64,000 nt of DNA, from the NCBI RefSeq assembly GCF_900005615.1, contig NZ_LN832559.1:338836-402835 (forward strand), given 5' to 3'. Source of the stretch: Paracoccus aminovorans. Lineage in GTDB: Bacteria > Pseudomonadota > Alphaproteobacteria > Rhodobacterales > Rhodobacteraceae. Below are positions 44,774 to 53,576 of this stretch, one piece after another (the first letter of the stretch is position 1; each line of letters opens with the position of its first letter). Position numbers and translations under genes: made by a program. The notes under the pieces are model-generated. The model saw only the letters and a list, made by a program, of their open reading frames with translations. It was not told the origin of the DNA and ran no database searches.

Positions 44774-45821
44774 CTCTGTTGCACCAAAGAGTTGATGGCC
44801 GGATTTCCCCTTTCCCCGGACAGATCTATCCCACGGCCTCTGTGACGGGGGTGCCAAGCGCGGTGTAACGGTTCAGAATAGCGATACGGACCTGAAGCTC
44901 GGCGACCTGTCGGTCAAAGTCCCGTGCCATGAGGCGCTGACCCAGCAGTTTCACACAGTGCATCTTCGTCTCGACGCGGCTTCGGGGGTGGTATCCACTC
45001 CATCGTCGCCAGAGGGCACGACCGAGGTATTTCGATGCCCGCAGAGCCTCGTTTCGTGCGCCCGCGCCGGCGGCGACTGTCTTCCAGGGTTTGGCGTTCT
45101 TGCGGGGCGGAATGACAGCGTCGGCGCCGCGGTCAGCGATGGCATCGTGGCATTTGCGGGTGTCGTAGGCGCCGTCTGCTGTGACGCGGCCGATCTGCTC
45201 GTGCGCCGGGATCTGTTTGAGCAGGTCGGGTAACACCGGCGCATCGCCGATGTGGCTCCCTGTGATCTCCACCGCCCGACCCTCCAGCGTTTCCTCATCA
45301 ATCCCCAGATGGATCTTGCGCCAGACGCGCCGTTTCGGGCCGCCATGCTTGCGGGCGTGCCACTCGCCTTCGCCCTCGACCTTGATGCCAGTGCTGTCGA
45401 TCAGCAGGTGCAGCGGCCCCTTGGACCCGCGATACGGTATGTTCACAGCCAGGGTCTTCTGGCGACGGGACAGGGTGCTGAAGTCAGGCACCGTCCAGTC
45501 GAGACCAACCAACTGCAGCAGGCTCTCGACGAAACCAGTCGTCTGCCTGAGCGCCATGCCGAAGAGCACCTTCATCGAAAGACACGTCTGAATGGCGGCA
45601 TCGCTGTAGGTCTGCTGGCGGCCACGCCTGCCTGTCGGCGCGGCATCCCAGCTCATCTCGGGGTCGAACCAGATCGTCAGCGAACCCCGGCGCTTGAGCG
45701 CTTCATTGTAGGCTGGCCAGTTCCGGGTTCTGTATGTCGGGGATGCGGGTCGGCTCATGCAGACCAGCTACCGTACGGGTTTCATGAGATGAATCCCTGA
45801 CAGGATTTGTGCAACAGAGCC
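44772..45821. mobile_element. IS5-family insertion sequence (IS903-like group)
   Basis: An element of 1050 bp. The left end GACTCTGTTGCACCAAAG (44772-44789) and the right end, read inward as GGCTCTGTTGCACAAATC (45821-45804), are imperfect 18-bp inverted repeats. It encodes one DDE transposase on the minus strand. The flanking nine bases (TCGCAAAAT left, CCCCGACGA right) do not form a target duplication, so one side may have been rearranged after insertion. Confidence 0.85.
44826..45758 (-). CDS. IS5-family DDE transposase
   Basis: A 310-aa intact transposase. The N-terminal DUF4096-like region (YNEALKRRGSLTIWFDPEM) and the DDE catalytic residues can be placed in LLIDSTGIKVEGEGEW (first Asp), VTADGAYDT (second Asp) and HPRSRVETKMHC (Glu). 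No frameshift is seen, so the element could still be active. Confidence 0.93.
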   Translation of the reverse strand: MSRPASPTYRTRNWPAYNEALKRRGSLTIWFDPEMSWDAAPTGRRGRQQTYSDAAIQTCLSMKVLFGMALRQTTGFVESLLQLVGLDWTVPDFSTLSRRQKTLAVNIPYRGSKGPLHLLIDSTGIKVEGEGEWHARKHGGPKRRVWRKIHLGIDEETLEGRAVEITGSHIGDAPVLPDLLKQIPAHEQIGRVTADGAYDTRKCHDAIADRGADAVIPPRKNAKPWKTVAAGAGARNEALRASKYLGRALWRRWSGYHPRSRVETKMHCVKLLGQRLMARDFDRQVAELQVRIAILNRYTALGTPVTEAVG

Positions 45822-45940
45822 CCCCGACGATGAAAGGGGCTCGTCAGTAACTGTCTGACTTTCCGCAATAAAGCACATCTGCCCCATCAATTGCCGCTCG
45901 GATCGAGAGCAGGATCTGGATCAGGCTGGATCGCAGCGAA

Positions 45941-45960
45941 AAGGGGCCTTGCGGCCCCCT
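45941..45960 (-). terminator. Rho-independent terminator after the first L,D-transpeptidase
   Basis: On the minus strand GGGGCC-GCAA-GGCCCC (45958-45943) is followed by TTTTCGCT. It lies about 30 bases after the L,D-transpeptidase stop. Confidence 0.7.
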
Positions 45961-45987
45961 CGTCTTCTTCCGTGGCGTCGGGATGGG

Positions 45988-46644
45988 TCAGATCACCATC
46001 ACCTGCGTGCCGACCTTGGTCAGGTCGTAGAGTTGCTTGATGTGCTCGTTGTAAAGGCCGATGCAGCCGTTCGAGGACTTGCGGCCGATCTTGCGGGTGT
46101 CGTGGGTGCCGTGGATGCGGTAATATTGCCAGCTCAGCCACAGCGCATGCGTGCCCATCGGGTTCAGCGGATCGCCCGGCTTGACGAACTCCGGCCATTC
46201 CGGGTTGCGCTTGCGCATCTCGGGGGTGGGGGCCCAGCTGGGTCCCTCGACCTTCTTGATGATCTCGGTCCGGCCGGTGCGGGTCAGGTCGGGGCTGACC
46301 GGGACCGAGGTCGGGAACAGCTTGTAGACCGCCTGGTCCTCGGACCAGTAATGCAAGCAACGCGAGGGCAGGTCCACGAGGATCGCGCCATTGGTCAGCG
46401 TGCTGAAATAGGGCTGCCAGTCCTGCATCCGGAAGCTGGAGATGTTGCGCCGCGAATCCTGGTTCGCGTCGTATTGCACCAGCCCTGCGTCCGGCGTGGC
46501 GCCCCCGCCGGTGCCTTGCAGCGCCTGGCCGGTATAGGGGTCGATCTGTTGGGCGATGGCCGGCGCGGCCAGGCCCGCGGCCCCCAGCGCCAGCGAGGTG
46601 GATAGGAATTTCCGACGCGAGATCGGATCTTTCGGCGTCATCAT
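45988..46644 (-). CDS. Tat-exported L,D-transpeptidase (YkuD domain)
   Basis: A 218-aa protein. A twin-arginine signal (SRRKFLSTSLALGAAGLAAPAIA) sends it to the periplasm. The YkuD domain has the catalytic His in YYRIHGTHD and the catalytic Cys in SSNGCIGLYNEH. Such enzymes make 3-3 peptidoglycan cross-links or attach proteins to peptidoglycan. The double ATG at 46644/46641 follows AGGAG by seven bases. Confidence 0.9.
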   Translation of the reverse strand: MMTPKDPISRRKFLSTSLALGAAGLAAPAIAQQIDPYTGQALQGTGGGATPDAGLVQYDANQDSRRNISSFRMQDWQPYFSTLTNGAILVDLPSRCLHYWSEDQAVYKLFPTSVPVSPDLTRTGRTEIIKKVEGPSWAPTPEMRKRNPEWPEFVKPGDPLNPMGTHALWLSWQYYRIHGTHDTRKIGRKSSNGCIGLYNEHIKQLYDLTKVGTQVMVI

Positions 46645-46874
46645 CTGTCGCTCCTGATATGTGACGGACCGCTTGGCGCGGCCTTCTCTGCCCGAGATTT
46701 TGCGAAGAGGTGGTCGTTTTCGCGGATTTACGCCCGGTGATTGCGTCTTGCAATTCAAACAAGCGTCATTGTCGCAACAGGGCCGCAGACTGTGGCGCTC
46801 ACGCAATCTTGGGTTTGAAGCGGGGGCCGCGCTTTTGTATGGCTGACGCAAAACATTCCCTGGGACAGGAAATC

Positions 46875-47456
46875 ATGCTGAAATTTTCGACATTGGCGCT
46901 TGTTTCGGTGCTGGCGCTGACGGCCTGCCAGCGCGCGCCGCAGCAGCAGCTTGGCCCCGACGGCCAGCCGTTGCCCGTGGCCTACAAGATCACCCCGCGC
47001 GAAGAGGCGCAGATTCCCGCCCGGCTGGTGGGCCAGATGAACGCGCTGCGCGCCAACAGCGGCGCGGGCGGGCTGGTGCAGAACCCGATGCTGGACGCGG
47101 CCGCCAAAGTGCATGCCCGCGACATGGCGGCGCAGAACCGGGCCTGGCATTTCGGCTCGGACGGGTCGTCGCCGCTGGATCGGGTGCGGCGGCAGGGCTA
47201 TTCGGGCCACCTGGTCGGCGAGAACATCTCCGAGACCTATGAGAACGAGATCACCACGCTGAACGCCTGGATGCAGAATCGCGACACCCGCGACGTGGTC
47301 ATGGATCCCAAGGCCAGCGAGTTCGGCATCGGCTGGTATCAGGAGCCCTCGGGCAAGATCTGGTGGGTGCTGATCACCGGCGGCGCGGCCGGGGTGCCGG
47401 GCATGGCGCTGGCGGGCGGTTATGGCGTCGCGCCGGTCGGAGTCAGCGGGCTCTGA
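46875..47456 (+). CDS. CAP/SCP-domain lipoprotein
   Basis: A 193-aa lipoprotein with signal LKFSTLALVSVLALTAC, where the Cys is the lipidation site. The CAP domain (about residues 45-185) has LDAAAKVHARDMAAQNRAWHFG with its His, and GENISETYE with its Glu. The function in bacteria is unknown, with suggested roles in envelope or secreted activities. The ATG at 46875 gives the correct lipobox; the frame is open upstream. Confidence 0.85.
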   Translation: MLKFSTLALVSVLALTACQRAPQQQLGPDGQPLPVAYKITPREEAQIPARLVGQMNALRANSGAGGLVQNPMLDAAAKVHARDMAAQNRAWHFGSDGSSPLDRVRRQGYSGHLVGENISETYENEITTLNAWMQNRDTRDVVMDPKASEFGIGWYQEPSGKIWWVLITGGAAGVPGMALAGGYGVAPVGVSGL

Positions 47457-47478
47457 GATCGGCCATGGGGCGGATTCG

Positions 47479-47510
47479 GGTGCGGCCGGGGGACCGGCCG
47501 CACCCTTTTT
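47479..47510 (+). terminator. Rho-independent terminator after the CAP gene
   Basis: GGTGCGGCCGG (47479-47489) and CCGGCCGCACC (47494-47504) form an 11-bp stem with a GGGA loop, followed by CTTTTT (47505-47510). It is 22 bases after the CAP stop. Confidence 0.9.
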
Positions 47511-47693
47511 CATGGTGCACAGCGTCGTGCGGGCTGTGCATGACCCCGCCGGCATCTTGTCGATGCCGCAGGGGAAAGGCTTGTGCCCTGCCTGTGCAGC
47601 GCGTCCGCCGTATGTGTAACGCCGGCAGGGCGGTTGCCGAGGATGGCCGGCGGACATAGCATCGTTCCACCCGGTTCTGGCAAAAGGGGCGAC

Positions 47694-48087
47694 ATGGAGC
47701 GGATCGAAGGCGGCTGTCTGTGCGGCGGATTGCGCATCGTGGCGAGAGGGCAACCGTGGCGGGTCGGCATCTGCCATTGCCTGGACTGCCGCAAGCATCA
47801 TGGCGCGCTGTTCCACGCCTCGGCGGTCTTTCCGCAAGAGGCGGTCACGATCGAGGGCGAAGCGCGCGGCCATGCGGGGCGGTTTTTCTGCCCGCGCTGC
47901 GGCTCTTCGGTATTCTCGCGCAGCGGCGATGAGATCGAGGTGAACCTGGGTGCTCTGGATGGGCCGGACCGCTTCGTCCCGACCTATGAATTGTGGACGA
48001 TCCGCCGGGAAGCATTGGCTTCCCGCTTTTCCGCTGCAAAGGCATTATCCGCGCAACCGCGAAGGCGGCGGCCGGACCGAAGGTTAG
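47694..48087 (+). pseudogene. GFA-family zinc protein with a C-terminal frameshift
   Basis: The first 106 codons give a normal GFA domain (GGCLCGGLRI, ICHCLDCRKHHGALFH, FFCPRCGSSVFSRSGDEIEVNLG). At about 48012 an extra G shifts the frame: the annotated frame runs on to 48221 over the downstream terminator and transpeptidase gene. Skipping that base gives the family C-terminus (HWLPAFPLQRHYPRNREGGG) and a TAG at 48085-48087. A sequencing error or a real frameshift would look the same. The N-terminal zinc sites are intact. Confidence 0.7.
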
Positions 48088-48106
48088 CCCGGAAACGGTC
48101 CGGCAA

Positions 48107-48131
48107 GGAAAAGGCCCCGCCGGACGGGGCC
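48107..48131 (-). terminator. Rho-independent terminator after the second L,D-transpeptidase
   Basis: On the minus strand GGCCCCG-TCCGG-CGGGGCC (48131-48113) is followed by TTTTCC. It lies about 20 bases after the transpeptidase stop. Confidence 0.75.
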
Positions 48132-48150
48132 ATGCGCGATGAGATCGGCG

Positions 48151-48684
48151 TCAGGGATAGACGAAGATCGGCACGCCCGGCTGCAGCATGGCGAAGATTT
48201 CCTCGATTTCCTCGTCGGTGACGGCGATGCAGCCGGCGGTCCAGTCGCGGCGCTGCTTCACCAGCGCCCGGCCCTCGGGTCCCAGGCCATGGATCATGAT
48301 GTCGCCGCCGGGGCGCAAGCCCATCATCGCCGCGCGCGCCACGTCCTGGGTCGAGGGATAGGAAATTCCCAGCGACAGGTGATAGCGGCTGGCCGGGTTC
48401 TTGCGGTCGATGAAATACATGCCCTCGGGCGTGCGGCCGTCGCCCTCGAACACTTTGGTGCCCAAGGGCTGCGAGCCCAGGCCGACATCGTAGCTTTTCA
48501 GCACCTGCTTGCCCGAGACCAGATACATCTTGCGCTCGCCCTTCTTGACCACGACCTGGGTCACCGGCGGCCCGGAATAGGTCTTGAACTTGCTGGGCGC
48601 GGGCTGGCTGCTGTCGCCGCCGCCGCAGCTTGCCAGAAGCGCGATGGAAACCACCGCGACCAAAGCGCGAATTGCCTGAATCAT
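48151..48684 (-). CDS. L,D-transpeptidase lipoprotein (YkuD domain)
   Basis: A 177-aa protein with a lipobox (ALLASCGGG). The YkuD domain has the catalytic IMIHGLGPEG (His) and RRDWTAGCIAVTDEEIEEI (Cys). It lacks the long linker of the first transpeptidase (45988-46644). The ATG at 48682-48684 with GAGGG five bases upstream is used; a GTG lies one codon before. Two such enzymes within 3 kb suggest paralogues with different localisation: Tat-exported here and lipid-anchored there in reverse order. Confidence 0.88.
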   Translation of the reverse strand: MIQAIRALVAVVSIALLASCGGGDSSQPAPSKFKTYSGPPVTQVVVKKGERKMYLVSGKQVLKSYDVGLGSQPLGTKVFEGDGRTPEGMYFIDRKNPASRYHLSLGISYPSTQDVARAAMMGLRPGGDIMIHGLGPEGRALVKQRRDWTAGCIAVTDEEIEEIFAMLQPGVPIFVYP

Positions 48685-48749
48685 CACTGCCCTCTGCGCG
48701 CGTTATGCGCCTCGTTTTGCTATGAAATACCACAGAGGTTAAAACTTCG

Positions 48750-49982
48750 CTAGCTTCGGCGAAATTCCGCCACGGTCTCGACATGCGGCGACCAGCGGAA
48801 CTGGTCGATGACGAAAAGCCGGGAGATCGTCCAGCCGCCCTGGGCGAGAATCCGCGCATCCCTTGCGAAAGTCACCGGATCGCAGCTGACCCAGGCCAGT
48901 TTTGCCGCGCCGATCTTGGCGATTTCACGGGCTTGCGCCTCGGCGCCTGCGCGCGGCGGGTCGATCACGATTGCGTCATAGGCCAGCTCGTCGGGCAGCA
49001 GCGGGCGGCGGGACAGGTCGCGGGTCTCGGTCGTGATTCGACGCAGGCCGGGGGCGCGGCGGGCGGCGTCCTGCAGCGCGGCGAGCGGCGCGGCGAGGCC
49101 TTCGACGGCATGGACCTCGGCGGTCTCGGCCAGCGGCAGGGAAAAGGTGCCGCAGCCGGCGAAGAGGTCGAGCAGGCGGCCGGCGCCGCGTGTGATGTCG
49201 CGCACGGCCGACAGCAGCGCGGCCTCGCCCTCGGCCGTGGCCTGCAGAAAGCCGCCGGGCGGCGGGACCACCTGGGCGCGGCCCATGGGCAGGGCCGGCG
49301 GGCGGCGGGTGATCGGCTGCCCCTGCTGATTCGGCCCCGCCCAGGTCAGCCGCGCCAGGTCGCCGCGCTCGGCCAGTGCCGCCAGGGCCGAGAACAGCGC
49401 CGGTTCCATCGGCTTGCCGCCGGCGACGGCGATGTCGAGGCCGGCGGGCGTCTCGGTCACGGTCAGCGACAGCTCGCCCGCCCGCGAGGCGCCGGTCACG
49501 GTCAGTTCGCGCAAGAGCGGCAGGGCCGAAAGGAGCGCCGGGCGCAGGACGTGGCAATCGGCCAGGTCGACGATCACGTCCGAGGCGCGGGCGTGGAAGC
49601 CGGCCAGCGCGCCCTTTTTCGTGCGCCGGCCCGAGAGCACGGCGCGGCGGCGCGAGCGCGGCGGCGAGACATGCACGCCGGCGATGGGCGCGGTCAGCCC
49701 TTGGGCGCGCAGGGCCTCGGTCACCACGCCGACCTTCCAGGCCTTCACGAAACCGTCCGAGCCGTGCATCAGCGCGCAGCCGCCGCAGGCGCGGTAATGC
49801 GGGCAGGGCGGTCGCACCCGGTCGGGCGAGGGGGTCAGGATGCGCGGGGCGGCGATGCGGCCGTCCTGGGCCTCGCCCTCGACGGTTTCGCCGGGCAGGG
49901 TCAGGAAGGCCAGCGCCCGGGCCTCGCCCGAGATGGCGACGCCATCGCCCTTGCGGCCCAGCCGCGCGACGTCCCAGATCAC
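48750..49982 (-). CDS. Class I SAM-dependent RNA uridine methyltransferase (TrmA/RlmD family)
   Basis: A 410-aa RNA m5U methyltransferase. The Fe-S cluster cysteines are in CPHYRACGGCALMH, and the SAM motif DLFAGCGTFSLPL and the nucleophile WVSCDPVTFARD follow. The start is a GTG at 49982 in a GTGA overlap with the ABC exporter. It is the last gene of the hsp33-nudix-cca-ABC operon. Whether it acts on rRNA or tRNA is not resolved. Confidence 0.88.
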   Translation of the reverse strand: MIWDVARLGRKGDGVAISGEARALAFLTLPGETVEGEAQDGRIAAPRILTPSPDRVRPPCPHYRACGGCALMHGSDGFVKAWKVGVVTEALRAQGLTAPIAGVHVSPPRSRRRAVLSGRRTKKGALAGFHARASDVIVDLADCHVLRPALLSALPLLRELTVTGASRAGELSLTVTETPAGLDIAVAGGKPMEPALFSALAALAERGDLARLTWAGPNQQGQPITRRPPALPMGRAQVVPPPGGFLQATAEGEAALLSAVRDITRGAGRLLDLFAGCGTFSLPLAETAEVHAVEGLAAPLAALQDAARRAPGLRRITTETRDLSRRPLLPDELAYDAIVIDPPRAGAEAQAREIAKIGAAKLAWVSCDPVTFARDARILAQGGWTISRLFVIDQFRWSPHVETVAEFRRS

Positions 49983-51835
49983 TCGGCGGCCTCCGCCGGA
50001 TCGTCGTCGGTGCCGAGGAAGCCGCCGGACTGGCGGTTCCAGTAGCGGGCATAGGTGCCGCCGCGGGCCAGCAGTTCGGCATGGCTGCCCTGTTCGACGA
50101 TGCGCCCGGCCTCCAGCACCACGATGCGGTCGAGCTCGGCGATGGTCGAGAGGCGGTGGGCGATGGCGAGCACGGTCTTGCCCTGCATGGCGCGCGAGAG
50201 CGCCTCTTGCACCTGGGCCTCGACCTCGCTGTCGAGTGCGCTGGTCGCCTCGTCCAGCACCAGGATCGGGGCGTTCTTCAAGAGCGCGCGGGCCAGCGCG
50301 ATGCGCTGGCGCTGGCCGCCCGAGAGTTTCACCCCGCGTTCGCCCAGATGCGCCTCATAGCCCTTGCGGCCCATGTGGTCCTGCAAGGACAGGATGAAAT
50401 CGTGCGCCTCGGCGGCGCGGGCGGCGGCGATGATTTCGTCCTCGGTGGCGTCGGGGCGGCCGTAGAGGATATTGTCGCGGGCCGAGCGGTTGAACATCGC
50501 GGTTTCCTGCGTGACCATGGCGATGTTACGGCGCAGGCTTTCCTGGGTCACGTCGCGCAGGTCGTGGCCGTCGACGCGCACGGCGCCCTGTTCGACGTCG
50601 TAGAGCCGCAAGAGCAGCGAGACCATGGTGGACTTGCCCGCGCCCGAGGCGCCGACCACGCCCAGCTTTTCGCCCGGGGCGATGTGCAGGTCGAGGTCGC
50701 GGATGCCGCCGCTGCCCGTGTCGCGGCCATAGGCGAAATCGACGTGGTCGTAGTCGATGCGGCCCGTCACCCGACCAAGCGCCACGGCGCCGGGCTTGTC
50801 GGTCAGGGCATGGGGCGGTGACAGGGTCTTCATGCCGTCCTCGACCTCGCCGATGGAACCCCAGACGCCCATCAGCGCCATGCTGACCCAGCCGGTCATC
50901 TGCGCCAGCCGCATCGAGATGGCGCCGGCGGCGGCGATGTCGCCGGCCGTCGCCAGCCCGTCGCGCCACAGAAGCAGCGTGCCGCCGATCAGCACCACCG
51001 GCAGGGCGCCGGCGACGAACATCAGCGAGAAGCGGAACCAGGTCGAGACCCGGCCGAAGTCCAGCGCGCGCTCGCGAAAGCCGGCCATGGCGCCAAGGGC
51101 GACGTTTTCCTCGTGCTCGGCATGGGCGAAGAGCTTCACCGTCTTGATGTTGGTGATGGTGTCGACGACCTGCCCCGTGACCAGCGCCCGTGCCGAGGCG
51201 CGGCTGGCCGAGCGGGTGCGAATGCGCGGCAGGAAGAAGCGGATCAGCGCGACGTAGCTCGCGAGCCAGACCAGCATCGCCAGCGCGCCCCAGCCATCCA
51301 CCGAGACCAGGAAGGCCGCCGAGCCCAGGATCGAGGCCAGAGCAAAGGCCACCACGTTGACGAACTCGGACGCGACATCGGTCACGGCCCGCGCGGTCTG
51401 GGTCTGCTTCTGCGCGATGCGGCCGGCGAAGTCGTTGTCGAAGAAGGTCACCGAATGGCCCATGGTCCAGCGGTGCAGCCGCGACAGCACCAGCGGGAAC
51501 AGGTTCGGGCCGATGATGACCGACGAACTGGCCGTCGAGAGCCCGAAGATCGCCGGCCGCACCACCAGGAAGAAGATCACGAAGCCCGCGATCAGCGCGC
51601 CCTTGTCGGCCAGCAGGCTGTCGGGCGTGGTCGTGGTCACCGCGTCGATCACCCAGCCCAGCATCACCGCCGAGACGATGTCGGCGATGCCGCTGAGCGC
51701 CGAGGCGACGGCGGCGATCACCAGCCCCGGCCATGCCCCCGACAGGCACCAGCGAAAGAAGGCCAGCAGCGTGCGCGGCGGCGGCCCCTCGGCCGGGCGG
51801 AAGGCGTCGATCAGGCGGGCGAAGAGATTGTGCAT
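49979..51835 (-). CDS. ABC exporter (MsbA-like half-transporter)
   Basis: A 618-aa half-transporter. The N-terminal half has six predicted membrane helices (for example LVIAAVASALSGIADIVSAVMLG), and the C-terminal NBD has Walker A VVGASGAGKSTM, the signature LSGGQRQRIALARALL and Walker B ILVLDEATSALD. Lipid or drug exporters of this type are hard to tell apart; the substrate is unknown. The ATG overlaps the cca stop (ATGA). Confidence 0.88.
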   Translation of the reverse strand: MHNLFARLIDAFRPAEGPPPRTLLAFFRWCLSGAWPGLVIAAVASALSGIADIVSAVMLGWVIDAVTTTTPDSLLADKGALIAGFVIFFLVVRPAIFGLSTASSSVIIGPNLFPLVLSRLHRWTMGHSVTFFDNDFAGRIAQKQTQTARAVTDVASEFVNVVAFALASILGSAAFLVSVDGWGALAMLVWLASYVALIRFFLPRIRTRSASRASARALVTGQVVDTITNIKTVKLFAHAEHEENVALGAMAGFRERALDFGRVSTWFRFSLMFVAGALPVVLIGGTLLLWRDGLATAGDIAAAGAISMRLAQMTGWVSMALMGVWGSIGEVEDGMKTLSPPHALTDKPGAVALGRVTGRIDYDHVDFAYGRDTGSGGIRDLDLHIAPGEKLGVVGASGAGKSTMVSLLLRLYDVEQGAVRVDGHDLRDVTQESLRRNIAMVTQETAMFNRSARDNILYGRPDATEDEIIAAARAAEAHDFILSLQDHMGRKGYEAHLGERGVKLSGGQRQRIALARALLKNAPILVLDEATSALDSEVEAQVQEALSRAMQGKTVLAIAHRLSTIAELDRIVVLEAGRIVEQGSHAELLARGGTYARYWNRQSGGFLGTDDDPAEAAE

Positions 51836-52995
51836 CAGCTGTCCTGTTCCAGGGCGATGCGGCGCAGCTGGTCGCGGCCCAGGGCGAAGTCGTGGTCGAT
51901 CCAGGCCGTCTCGGCCCGTTTCAGGGCGGCACCCAGCGCCGGGCCCGACAGGTCGGGCATCAGGTCGCGGGCGGCCAGCGGGAATTGCGCCTGGTCGCCC
52001 TTGGCGACGGCGTGGCACCAGCCGAAGGGCGGCGGCTCGCCGCGGGCGGCGCGGATCAGCACCGATTGCGCGGCGGCGCGGCGGCCAAGGCGATAGGCGG
52101 CCTCGGGGGCAGGCAGCGCCAGCGCCTGGGCGATGCGATCCTGTTCGCGCGCCTCGTCGCGTGACAGGCGCAGGGCGCCGGCGGGGTCGTGGGCGCCCAG
52201 CAGCGCCAGCCGGCGCGGCCAGCAGGGCAGGGCGCCGGTGCCGAAGTCATGCTCGGCCGCGACCAGTTCGGCCATGTCGCCGGCATCGGCGCCGGGCAGG
52301 ACCAGCGGCAGCACGCCCGCCTCTGCCATCAGCGCCAGCGCTCGCGACGGGTCGGGTGCGTCCAGAAGTTTGCGCATCTCGTGCCCGATGCGTTCGCGGG
52401 AAATGTCGCGCAAGCCCTCGCGCAGCGCGGCGCAGGCCGAAAGCGCCTGCAGCTCGGCCTCGCGGCCATAGCGGGCGAGGAAGCGATAGAAGCGCAGGAT
52501 GCGCAGGTAATCCTCGCGGATGCGGGTCTCGGCGTCGCCGACGAAGCGCAGCCGGCGCCGGGCCAGGTCGGGCAGGCCGCCGACCGGGTCCAGCACCTGG
52601 CCCGCGGCGTCGGCGTAAAGCGCGTTCATGGTGAAGTCGCGGCGCTGCGCGTCTTCCTCGATCCGGTCGGAATAGGCGACCACGGCGCGGCGGCCGAAGG
52701 TTTCCACGTCGCGGCGGAAGGTGGTGGCCTCGAAGCCGCGGCCCTCGGCGACGATGGTGACGGTGCCGTGCTCGATGCCGGTCGGGACGGCGCGCAGCCC
52801 GGAGGCCTCGGCCAGACGGATGCTGTCCTCGGGCGGGGCCGAGGTCGCGATGTCGACATCGGCGACCGGCTCGCCCAGCAGCGCGTTCCTGACCGCGCCG
52901 CCGACGACCAGCGCCTGCGCCCCCTCGGCCGAGAGCGCGGCGAGGACGCGCTTCAGCGCGGGATCGTCGAGGAAGGGCGCGGTGATGCGGGTCAT
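51835..52995 (-). CDS. cca: CCA tRNA nucleotidyltransferase / poly(A) polymerase family
   Basis: A 386-aa class II nucleotidyltransferase. The GGAVRNALLGEPVADVDIATS motif carries the metal-binding aspartates; FTMNALY and RIREDYLRILRFYRF are family motifs. It adds or repairs the 3' CCA of tRNAs. It overlaps both neighbours by four bases. Confidence 0.93.
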   Translation of the reverse strand: MTRITAPFLDDPALKRVLAALSAEGAQALVVGGAVRNALLGEPVADVDIATSAPPEDSIRLAEASGLRAVPTGIEHGTVTIVAEGRGFEATTFRRDVETFGRRAVVAYSDRIEEDAQRRDFTMNALYADAAGQVLDPVGGLPDLARRRLRFVGDAETRIREDYLRILRFYRFLARYGREAELQALSACAALREGLRDISRERIGHEMRKLLDAPDPSRALALMAEAGVLPLVLPGADAGDMAELVAAEHDFGTGALPCWPRRLALLGAHDPAGALRLSRDEAREQDRIAQALALPAPEAAYRLGRRAAAQSVLIRAARGEPPPFGWCHAVAKGDQAQFPLAARDLMPDLSGPALGAALKRAETAWIDHDFALGRDQLRRIALEQDS

Positions 52996-53576
52996 GCGGT
53001 AAGCCTTGTCGCCAGGGAATGCAGGACGCGGGCGGTGGCGCCCCAGATATAATAGGGCCCCCAGGGCGCGACGTAATAGTCGCGCCGTGCCCCGCGCCAG
53101 ATCCGGCCCTCGACGTGATAGTTCGCGGGGTCGGCGACATGGGCGAAGGGGACGGCGAAGACCTCTTCCACCTCGCCCGCCTCGGGGATGGGGGTGAAGG
53201 GGCCGTGGATCAGCGCCAGCACCGGGGTCATGGCGAAGCCGGTGACGGTGCGATGCGGCGGCATGGTGCCCAGCACCTCGACTTGGGCGGGGTCCAGGCC
53301 GACTTCCTCATGCGCCTCGCGCAGGGCGGCGGCGGTTTCGTCGGCGTCGCCGGGATCGACCTTGCCGCCCGGCAGCGCGATCTGACCCGGGTGATGGCGC
53401 AAGCTGGAGGCGCGCTTGGTCAGGATCAGCCGGCCGGTGCCGGCGTCGAAGGCAGCCAGCACGCCGGCGGGGCGCAGCAGCACGTCGCCCGGCGGCGGGC
53501 TGCCGAAGTCGTAGTCCGAGGAAGGCCCCGCCGTTCCCGACAGGGCCCCCAGCAGGCGGTTGCGGATGGCGCTCAA
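52992..53576 (-). CDS. NUDIX hydrolase, CoA pyrophosphatase type
   Basis: A 194-aa Nudix protein. The Nudix box spans GGKVDPGDADET and REAHEEVG, and the earlier LRHHPGQIALPGG matches the CoA pyrophosphatase (NudL) signature. No ATG precedes the domain; a TTG at 53576 gives a normal length and overlaps the hsp33 stop as TTGA, so it is the likely start. It would split CoA or related nucleotide diphosphates. Confidence 0.87.
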   Translation of the reverse strand: MSAIRNRLLGALSGTAGPSSDYDFGSPPPGDVLLRPAGVLAAFDAGTGRLILTKRASSLRHHPGQIALPGGKVDPGDADETAAALREAHEEVGLDPAQVEVLGTMPPHRTVTGFAMTPVLALIHGPFTPIPEAGEVEEVFAVPFAHVADPANYHVEGRIWRGARRDYYVAPWGPYYIWGATARVLHSLATRLTA

